Shown piece after piece: positions 56,347 to 64,000 of a DNA stretch of 64,000 nt. Origin of the DNA: Bacteroidia bacterium. Lineage in GTDB: Bacteria > Bacteroidota > Bacteroidia > Flavobacteriales > Flavobacteriaceae. The stretch spans positions 1-64,000 of the forward strand of contig JAUIAY010000013.1 of NCBI GenBank assembly GCA_030425285.1, given 5' to 3'. The notes beneath the pieces were generated by a model, which did not search any database, had not been told where the DNA came from, and was given only the letters and a program-made list of their open reading frames with translations. The first letter of the stretch is position 1. Every line of letters begins with the position of its first letter. A program made the translations under genes and the position numbers.

Positions 56347-59300
56347 TTAATCGGTTCGAGGGGCAATAATATAAATCATATTTTCTCTTGCTTCATATTG
56401 CTCTCCGAGACCCAAATTGGGCAGCAATATGTTAATATCAGTATTCTGCACTTGCCCATTCATATCCAAATCTGAAAAAGAATAAAATGAAGCACCTAGG
56501 TTTATTAAAACATCGCCAATATCAACGTTCTGTACCTGACCATTCCCATCTACATCTCCTGTGTAGAGAGCATAGAATCCATTCATTGTGCTTACTGCAT
56601 TGTCACCCCCATTTATTATAGATAAATCTGTGGTAAAATCCAGTTGGGTCACTGAATCTGTAAAAGTCAATGGATTTGCAGTTATAATTCCAAGATGCAT
56701 TCTATGAGAGACAGCTACATAGTAGTCATCAATATTTAAATCAAAAACAAGAGGAGAAATCCCATCTACTCCTACTACGTCACCATCCCGTTGCAACAAG
56801 GCTGAAGTTGAAGCCAATATGCTAGCATTATCATCCTTGTCTCTAAGTTCGACCCACACCCAATCTACAATAGCATTACTACCGTTGACATCCAAAATAC
56901 TTTGGTCTATCGTTAAATTGTCTCCATAGGGAGAAACCAAAGGAATAAACCCTATAGCCCTTAAATGATCATTCATTAAATTGGGCGAATCTGGTGTTAA
57001 CAATGGCCCTTGTAAAAATAATTTTAAATCAAGTTTTAGTCCTGAAATAAATGTGGCCACTATAGATTTATCAGAATCCATTGTAATATCTAGAGGGTTA
57101 GCAGTACTGTCTATATCACCACTCCAACTATTGAACACCCAACCAGGATTAGGAACCGCTTCTAAAGTAACTTGAGCACCATCAGGATAATATGGGTTTG
57201 AAGGGCTTAATTGTAAGGATCCCTGTCCTATCTTGGAAACCGATAATTCGAAATATTGGATTGTTACCTCATTTTCATTAGGTGTTGTAAAACATAGAGA
57301 ATTATCTATTAACAACTCGCTTAAATTATTCACATTATCTTTTACTGCTGGAGCAATGCAATAATCAATTCCAGGATCCCCTTCAAAAACAAATGTATCT
57401 CCTATTCTAATATTGGACTGATATAAATTAAATTGACCATTATCTTCGGATACATAAATATTATAACCTTTTACACCACTTCCACCTAAATCATCTTGAG
57501 CATTAATTCCAAAACTTTGTATTCTATCATCAACAAGCTCTAGATCATTAATTTCTAAAATTGAAGGCGGCATAGCGTCTACTATATTTATAGCATCATT
57601 TGTTGCTATAGGTGGATTAGTGTCAAAATAAATATTTGCATTAGCCAGTAGTTCATCTCCTGTAACTGTATTTGGATTTGCTTTTATACTATAGGAAACA
57701 AAACCTTGGCCAGCACCATTGTCATCATTAATTGGCAAGAATCCATTTAATGCTGAAGGATACAACCCTGTATCTGGATCAATGGATTGGAATGTCCAAA
57801 TCAATTCAGAATTTACCACATCAATACCCATAGAAACAAATACATCAACTCCCAATTGATCTGCAAGAGGTAAAAGAGCGCTATAATTGGAAAGACCTTC
57901 AGGGATTGAGAAACTAAAGGAACCAAAACCAAAACTTGTTAATCTGAAACTTGCAGGATCAAATTCTTCATTAAGTGGTTGCCTTATAATAACATTTTGA
58001 GCTGCTGCTGTAGCAATTTCTGGGTCATTTTCAAAATTAATTGTGTAAGCAAGTGTTTCATTTTTAGAAACAAATTTTTCAGGACCAAAACCTTCTGGAC
58101 CAATAATTTCGTTAGGATCGCATGAACCAGCAACAGGCTTGCATATATCATCTTGGAAAGCACAAACGAAAGCAGATATCCCAGCTGTTGCAAAACCAAC
58201 TCCTCCTCCTAATAAATCCAGAGAAATTCCTGCTGCACAAGAAGTATCATTACCTAGTAATTCAGGAAATACTCCTAGCACACAAGACATAGTAGATCCT
58301 CCACAAAGAATAATACTTACACCCCCTGACACAGCAACAGTTGGTGGGAAACAGGTTAAAATGGCTACACCACAACTTACTACAGTATTAAAGTTACTCA
58401 AAACTTCAAAAATATGATTACACTCACTATTACTGCTGCCTTCACTTGGCACACAACCATCTTCTGGGGATGCAGGTGTGCTATTAGGATTAGTATTAGG
58501 ATCATTAGAATTTGGATCGTTAGGGTCATTGGGGTTAGGGCTACCACCAGGTATAGTTGCTGGTGGATTATGATGTGGAGTACCTGGTGGCACACCATCT
58601 ATATCTTCTGAATCTTCATCAACAAAACATGGGCAATCATCTGGTTCTGGTTCATTACAATCTTCATCTATTAGACCATCACAATCATTGTCTATTCCAT
58701 CGCAAATGTCTGGTTCTCCTGGATTAATATTAGAATCATTATCATTACAATCTCCTTGACATTCGCTCCAACCATCTCCATCATCATCAATTGCAAGAGG
58801 TGATATTACACCATTCACAGGCCCATTACAGGGTTCACAACTTTCATCTTCATCTATTTGACCATCACAATCATTGTCTTTGCCATCACACTTCTCCTCT
58901 GCAGTAGGATGAATAGTTCTATCGTAATCATTACAATCACCTTCATAAATAGCCCACCCATCATTGTCAAAGTCAATCTCATGCGATGGAATAATGCCAT
59001 CTCCATCATTGTCTATGCCATCATCAATTTCAGGTGCTCCAGGATAAACTGTACTGTCATAATCGTTGAAATCTCCCTGACAAATAGACCACCCATCATT
59101 ATCTAAATCCAACTCTACCAATGGAATAATACCATCACCATCATCATCCAATCCATTACATTGTTCTTCACAATTAGAATCTTCCTGACACTCACAATCC
59201 ACACCATAAGTACATCCATCTGGCCCGTCTGGTCCTTTTTGTCCATGAGGAATTGAACCATATCCTGGGCCGCCTAAACCACCAACACCTCCTTTTCCTG

Positions 59301-62300
59301 GAGCGATAAACTGATTGCCTGGACCGCCTGGACCGCCTGGAGAACCATTTTCTCCTATTCCTCCAGGTGCACCGGGAACACCATCTTCTCCCAATCCTGG
59401 CTTATAGGACGTAAAACAAATTGCTATTTGAAATTCATTAACTTGTTCAATAGAAAATGTTCCTCTATACGTATAATTATAAGCTTCAAATCCAGACAAA
59501 TCGAGGACAAATTTTGATATATCAAAACCTTCAATTCCTTCCGCAGCAGTTAAAACAACCCAACATTTGTCTACAGCTGGGTACCAACCTGCTAAATAAG
59601 TAGGTGTATTACTATAATCTAAACTTTTAACCCTAATTGTAAATGGATTATCAGTGGTTGCAGTAATATTTAGTTTTCCGGCTGCGGTTATTGCATCATG
59701 TCCTAATGCTCCTCCTTGTTCACCATCATATTTGTTAATATCCCAAATATATTCACCACCTGGTTTAAACTTAATGTTATCAGCATATTTCAAGTTAGGA
59801 CCATTACCACCTGGAGAGTATACTTCTTGTTCCAAAAATTGATTTTCGCAGTCGTCACAAGTAAACTCTAAGCCCAAAGTATCTGATGCTTTTAAGTAAC
59901 CATATTCAACGTAATTATTAAACATAGCGGAAGTAAAAGCTCCTTGGTTTTCGACCAGTTCTCTATCTTCACTAAAAATTTGAGAATCTCCCAATGCTTG
60001 TAATCTAATATCTTCTGCCCTTCTAGCCAAACCATACAGATAAGCTTTAGAGTTTGTTCCATATACCTTTACTCTTATTGGAAAAGAATTACCTGAAAAG
60101 TTAGCAATATTTAAACTAGACCTTACCTCTTCACCTGGTATTAAATCTCTAGCAAGAAATGGTATTGAATAAAACCCATTTTCACTAACATAGTCTGGAG
60201 CATCCTGTAAACGACCAAAATTGTCTATTGTGGAATTTGATTTTAATTTCCCGTTAGAAGTAATCTCTAATATATCAACATCATCCTTAATTATCAATTC
60301 TGCAATCACAACAGGCACATCAACATTTCCATTATTTTTGATTACAAAATCGAAGTTGGCACTTCTTCCTCTTCTCAAAATACTTGGCGAAAGCACATCA
60401 TAAGTAAGCTGGCTATATCCTGAACTTGTTTCAATGGTTAACGCATCTTGCAATGTAACCGTATTACTATCAGGATTGGTTAATTTTAAATTGTACACCC
60501 CTAAAGGAACATTATTTAAATCCCATTGGAGCGTAGCTTCCATACTGTTAGATAAAGTAGCTGTTAATGCAGTTGCAAATGTCGTACCTTCATTATTCAC
60601 GAGAGTTGCTACCATACCATTTCTAAATCCTGCACCAATAGCTGTAGTTGTAACCTCTCCATCACCAACAACTTCTGGCGAAGAAGAAAGTATGCTAAAA
60701 TCAAGTAATGTCGCTATTATGTCTATATTCTGTAACGCTTCAAGTTCTGTTTTAATTAAAATATAATAATAACCCGCTTGGGTTTCTGGCACTAATACTT
60801 TTTGATTTGTGCTGTTGGTATAAAGACTGTGGTAGTCATAATCATTAGAGTTAGGAATGTTTTCGTAGGAAACAAAAATTTCATTAACACCTATTGTACG
60901 GGATGATCCCAATTCTATTAATAAATCTTTATCTTCTTCAACTAGCACCTTATAATAAATCCATTTCTTATCTTCCATTGTATTATATACCAATGTTTCA
61001 AGTGGCAGCTCTCTAACATCAATTTCCATTGTATTGTCACTTGTCAAGATATTATTCGTGAAATCGACTTCGTGTATGGTAGACAAAATATTGGTTCTTG
61101 CGATACCAAAATAACTTCCTGGAAAGATATCTCTAATAGAAGTATCAAAATCAATAAACCTAGATTCACCTGGCTGAATGTCTACTTGCGATTCATTAGA
61201 ATTAACTAAAGAAGACATATCACCTTGAAATATAGGTGAACTTGAAGCATATAAAGCATTTCCAAGGTTGCCAATTGCTGGATTAGAACCTATATTGCTT
61301 ACTTCAATTTGCACATTAATATCATCACCCAGAAAAGCATCATCTGGAACGGTCCAATTGCCAACTAGCAGATCAGTAGGATCAGGTAATTCTACAAATA
61401 TTAATTGAGATGCCTCATTATTTAGGTTCCCGCCTTCTAAACCTTCAAAAATAACATCTGAACTATCCGTTTTCACAAGTAGATAGTAATTACCTTGCAT
61501 AAACTGTGGCACAACAACTTCCACCGTTTTGGTAATAGCTTCACCTGGTGCTAGTTCTCCTTGATTTATATCATACCCAATATTGTTTTGAACAATATTT
61601 CCTGTTAAATAGGGCAAATTTCCTAGATAAAATTGGTCGACCCAAGTTGAAGACACAGTACCTTCTCCCTGATTTTGAACAGTATATTCTATCTCAAATA
61701 CCTGTCCACTGACTACAGTTGCTGGTGCGTTAAAATTAGTTATGACTAAATCGGCATGAGGTACCGAAAGAATTTCTACTGGAATTAAATATTGGTTATT
61801 TGCTTCACTCGTTTCGTTAATTACAGTATTATTATAATCAGCAAAAACAATAATATTGTAGTTACCTGAAATACCGTTGGGAATAAAAACTTCTTTTGTT
61901 TCTGTACGAATTTCACCTGCGCCTAACGGAGCCGTTGATTTGTTACTCAAATAATAATCTTCAGAATCTAAAGTATTATCCAAACTTAAGTAAACGCGTG
62001 TTTGGAAATAATTTTCTAAATCGGTTGTTCCTATATTTGATAGATTCCAACTTAAGTTTACAGCGTCTCCAGAATTGACTTGAGGTGGTGATGTAATTCC
62101 AGTTATTGTAATATCAATATCTATAATCTCTTCTTCATCAATAGGATTGACAATAACAGGAGATGGAACGTTAACTGATTGGTTACTGATTTTATTATTT
62201 AATTCATCCTCTTCAAATACCGCATCAAGTGCATCAACATATATGTGAAAATATATATTATCTGGTATGGTTAAAGGCAAATGGAGTGTGATTGTTTTCT

Positions 62301-64000
62301 CAATGGCATTGTCAGGTAAAATTATAGAATTTATAAGCTGATTTTTGATGAAGTGCATTTCAGAAGAATTCCATTCTGAAGATTCAGACCAAAAAATCTT
62401 GGTATAGAAACCAGATGCCATACTTTCTCCTACATTAAGTATTTGATATGAAAAAACAAATGACTCTCCTCGGGTTATTGTTTCTGGGTAATCCATTGCA
62501 ACTGGAACAAGGTCAGGTCTAGCGTCATACTCTATGGAAATGGTATTCTCACTTCTTAAAATATTGTTGTCCCTTGTTTCGTATTCAAATACATCTGCTT
62601 CTTGATCCGTAATTACATACAGGTAATAATCGCCTTGGACAGTTTCAGGCAATTCAAAAGCATCTGTCGCTATATAGGTGTCTTCAGGTTCAAAATTATC
62701 AGTAATACTTACTCCTGAAATGTTGGTACTAGCATTTTGGGTAAAGTAATGTTGGCCAAGATAAATTGCTTCATCAATATCAAAATCTGATAATGTAGAA
62801 ATGTATACTTTATCTTTCCATTGATCTGTCAAAGGTGGATTATTTCCTATGTTTTCTACCGTCCATGTAATGGATATGTCTTGACTAGCTATAGCACTTT
62901 CAGGAACATTAAGTGAGGTAACTGTAAGGTCTGCAGGTGGTCTTAAGACAATATTTATTGGGTCACTTCTTAAAATATTGTTTGAATATGTCCCCTCAAA
63001 CAATCCTGCATAATTACTAATAACATAGAAATAATACTCTCCAAAAATATTTTCAGGCAGATCGACATTAATAGATTTATTATATATTTCATTTATAGAT
63101 AAATAGTCCCCAACAACACAATCTCCTTGAACACCTCCTAAAAAAATACCATAATGCTCTAATTTAATAGCTGATGAAAATGAGAACTCTGGCTCATCAG
63201 AAATATAAACGGCATCTAACCAATATCTTTGAAACACACAAGGATCATAATCTGTACTATTCGGAATAGGAGAAAAAGACACACTACTTGAACCCGAAAC
63301 ACCTCCGCCACCAGATGTACCAGAACTCAAACCTGATTGATCATGATGCCAAAAACCACCAATAGCATCTCTCTCGCCTATATTTTCAACAATATATTGA
63401 AGAGTCACTTCATCACCTGAGAAAGCAGTTAAAGGAGACCCTACACTTTCAATTTTTAAATCAGGTGAAGGAGGTGTCTCAATATAAAGACTTTCATAAC
63501 TAAAGTTATTCTGCTCATCACTCTCATCAACACTATCTCCATGAGAATATCTTGGATTAATACAAACCCCATTGGATATTGTACAATATCCATCAACATT
63601 ATCAGTAATAATAAAAAGGTAATAAGTTCCTGATAATGTTATTGGTATAATAATTTCCTTTGACATAGAATAAGACTCTCCTGGGTTCAAGGATGAAATA
63701 TTATTAAACTCTGCCAATAGAATATCTTCTGCTCTTCTTAAATCTAAATCACTAGAAAGATATATTCTATCTTTCCATGTTCTAGAGTTGGTATTCCCAG
63801 TTCCATTATTGGTTACGTCCCATGAAACCATTATTGAATTCCCTGCTATTGAATTATTTGGTATTGTAGCGTTTTCCAAAACTAAATCTGGAATTCCTGC
63901 TGGTGTGAATACTTGGGTATCGCTGCTTGTTTGAAAACATGAGTTTTTTGAAACAACCTGCCAAGCATATTCTATACCAGGTTCTAAATTATTAACTGAA
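56347..64000 (-). CDS. giant CARDB-repeat surface protein with MopE-type and collagen-like regions, partial (N-terminus off window)
   Basis: The frame is open to the right edge, so the start lies outside; at least 2550 residues are visible. Reading from the N-terminal side: end of a fibronectin-III-like domain (63880-64000); seven CARDB-type Ig repeats with the phrase 'sG..v.v.w.v.N.G' (about 60980-63880); a collagen-like Gly-X-Y stretch (about 59215-59400); repeated MopE-type motifs DNDCDGxxDE and GDCNDxD, putative metal-binding (about 58640-59170); a DUF7619-like domain starting GSCDPNEIIGPEGFG (about 57580-58130); a bacterial-repeat domain (about 57020-57230); and a dockerin-like pair GDVDGNGQVQN / DLDMNGQVQN (about 56390-56575). 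No T9SS tail is visible. Probably a surface adhesin. Confidence 0.85.
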   Translation of the reverse strand, partial: SVNNLEPGIEYAWQVVSKNSCFQTSSDTQVFTPAGIPDLVLENATIPNNSIAGNSIMVSWDVTNNGTGNTNSRTWKDRIYLSSDLDLRRAEDILLAEFNNISSLNPGESYSMSKEIIIPITLSGTYYLFIITDNVDGYCTISNGVCINPRYSHGDSVDESDEQNNFSYESLYIETPPSPDLKIESVGSPLTAFSGDEVTLQYIVENIGERDAIGGFWHHDQSGLSSGTSGGGGVSGSSSVSFSPIPNSTDYDPCVFQRYWLDAVYISDEPEFSFSSAIKLEHYGIFLGGVQGDCVVGDYLSINEIYNKSINVDLPENIFGEYYFYVISNYAGLFEGTYSNNILRSDPINIVLRPPADLTVTSLNVPESAIASQDISITWTVENIGNNPPLTDQWKDKVYISTLSDFDIDEAIYLGQHYFTQNASTNISGVSITDNFEPEDTYIATDAFELPETVQGDYYLYVITDQEADVFEYETRDNNILRSENTISIEYDARPDLVPVAMDYPETITRGESFVFSYQILNVGESMASGFYTKIFWSESSEWNSSEMHFIKNQLINSIILPDNAIEKTITLHLPLTIPDNIYFHIYVDALDAVFEEDELNNKISNQSVNVPSPVIVNPIDEEEIIDIDITITGITSPPQVNSGDAVNLSWNLSNIGTTDLENYFQTRVYLSLDNTLDSEDYYLSNKSTAPLGAGEIRTETKEVFIPNGISGNYNIIVFADYNNTVINETSEANNQYLIPVEILSVPHADLVITNFNAPATVVSGQVFEIEYTVQNQGEGTVSSTWVDQFYLGNLPYLTGNIVQNNIGYDINQGELAPGEAITKTVEVVVPQFMQGNYYLLVKTDSSDVIFEGLEGGNLNNEASQLIFVELPDPTDLLVGNWTVPDDAFLGDDINVQIEVSNIGSNPAIGNLGNALYASSSPIFQGDMSSLVNSNESQVDIQPGESRFIDFDTSIRDIFPGSYFGIARTNILSTIHEVDFTNNILTSDNTMEIDVRELPLETLVYNTMEDKKWIYYKVLVEEDKDLLIELGSSRTIGVNEIFVSYENIPNSNDYDYHSLYTNSTNQKVLVPETQAGYYYILIKTELEALQNIDIIATLLDFSILSSSPEVVGDGEVTTTAIGAGFRNGMVATLVNNEGTTFATALTATLSNSMEATLQWDLNNVPLGVYNLKLTNPDSNTVTLQDALTIETSSGYSQLTYDVLSPSILRRGRSANFDFVIKNNGNVDVPVVIAELIIKDDVDILEITSNGKLKSNSTIDNFGRLQDAPDYVSENGFYSIPFLARDLIPGEEVRSSLNIANFSGNSFPIRVKVYGTNSKAYLYGLARRAEDIRLQALGDSQIFSEDRELVENQGAFTSAMFNNYVEYGYLKASDTLGLEFTCDDCENQFLEQEVYSPGGNGPNLKYADNIKFKPGGEYIWDINKYDGEQGGALGHDAITAAGKLNITATTDNPFTIRVKSLDYSNTPTYLAGWYPAVDKCWVVLTAAEGIEGFDISKFVLDLSGFEAYNYTYRGTFSIEQVNEFQIAICFTSYKPGLGEDGVPGAPGGIGENGSPGGPGGPGNQFIAPGKGGVGGLGGPGYGSIPHGQKGPDGPDGCTYGVDCECQEDSNCEEQCNGLDDDGDGIIPLVELDLDNDGWSICQGDFNDYDSTVYPGAPEIDDGIDNDGDGIIPSHEIDFDNDGWAIYEGDCNDYDRTIHPTAEEKCDGKDNDCDGQIDEDESCEPCNGPVNGVISPLAIDDDGDGWSECQGDCNDNDSNINPGEPDICDGIDNDCDGLIDEDCNEPEPDDCPCFVDEDSEDIDGVPPGTPHHNPPATIPGGSPNPNDPNDPNSNDPNTNPNSTPASPEDGCVPSEGSSNSECNHIFEVLSNFNTVVSCGVAILTCFPPTVAVSGGVSIILCGGSTMSCVLGVFPELLGNDTSCAAGISLDLLGGGVGFATAGISAFVCAFQDDICKPVAGSCDPNEIIGPEGFGPEKFVSKNETLAYTINFENDPEIATAAAQNVIIRQPLNEEFDPASFRLTSFGFGSFSFSIPEGLSNYSALLPLADQLGVDVFVSMGIDVVNSELIWTFQSIDPDTGLYPSALNGFLPINDDNGAGQGFVSYSIKANPNTVTGDELLANANIYFDTNPPIATNDAINIVDAMPPSILEINDLELVDDRIQSFGINAQDDLGGSGVKGYNIYVSEDNGQFNLYQSNIRIGDTFVFEGDPGIDYCIAPAVKDNVNNLSELLIDNSLCFTTPNENEVTIQYFELSVSKIGQGSLQLSPSNPYYPDGAQVTLEAVPNPGWVFNSWSGDIDSTANPLDITMDSDKSIVATFISGLKLDLKLFLQGPLLTPDSPNLMNDHLRAIGFIPLVSPYGDNLTIDQSILDVNGSNAIVDWVWVELRDKDDNASILASTSALLQRDGDVVGVDGISPLVFDLNIDDYYVAVSHRMHLGIITANPLTFTDSVTQLDFTTDLSIINGGDNAVSTMNGFYALYTGDVDGNGQVQNVDIGDVLINLGASFYSFSDLDMNGQVQNTDINILLPNLGLGEQYEARENMIYIIAPRTD

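Overview
The window is a piece of a Flavobacteriia (Bacteroidota) chromosome, most likely a marine Flavobacteriaceae. Evidence: type IX secretion (T9SS) sorting domains, AT-rich DNA, the TTG-N(17-23)-TAnnTTTG promoter type of this phylum, few Shine-Dalgarno sites, TTG/GTG starts, and typical flavobacterial housekeeping genes (single-chain SdaA, RibBA, FtsK, DsbD). I found no rRNA, tRNA or CRISPR. Both ends cut a gene: a vWA/SprB-repeat surface protein at the left and a giant CARDB-repeat protein at the right.

Layout. 1-3260: two secreted proteins (vWA; TIG metalloprotease with T9SS tail). 3483-7085: GNAT acetyltransferase, flavin oxidoreductase, dnaK. 7286-14298: small lipoprotein, sdaA, outer-membrane barrel, NTF2-like protein, panB with a pseudouridine synthase, and a three-gene histidine-kinase/membrane cluster. 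14345-23230: a leftward housekeeping run (comM, YheT hydrolase, ade, dsbD, tilS, pabB). 23300-28222: TraB protein and DEAD-box helicase. 28580-33308: two paralogous secreted esterases around a short MotA/TolQ/ExbB-like protein, facing a LytS/LytTR two-component pair. 33309-36050: accessory island (below). 36189-44285: lpd, S41 peptidase, CPBP protease, Lrp regulator divergent from a Cys/Met PLP enzyme, a secreted protein and an NhaC antiporter. 44343-47967: peroxide defence (AhpC-type peroxiredoxin, KatG, Tpx). 47960-54453: dgkA, ftsK, LolA-like, LptF/G-like and ribBA. 54450-64000: lipoprotein, T9SS protein and giant surface protein.

The most unusual stretch is 33309-36050. It holds a 70-bp palindromic element with perfect 10-bp ends, an exact array of nineteen 21-bp repeats (33466-33864), and a two-gene unit (Hsp100-like AAA+ ATPase plus a DUF6414-like protein) bounded by 14-bp inverted repeats that match at 13 positions. 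A 17-bp direct repeat brackets the array. I read this as a mobile cassette carrying an uncharacterised, possibly defensive or stress-related, unfoldase system; that function is inference.

Other notable points: a RibBA whose GTP cyclohydrolase II half lacks all zinc cysteines; a second, synonymously different copy of the dnaK C-terminal codons beyond a REP-like insert; REP-like palindromes scattered between genes; and a possible cohesin/dockerin-like pairing between the giant protein and its T9SS-tailed neighbour.
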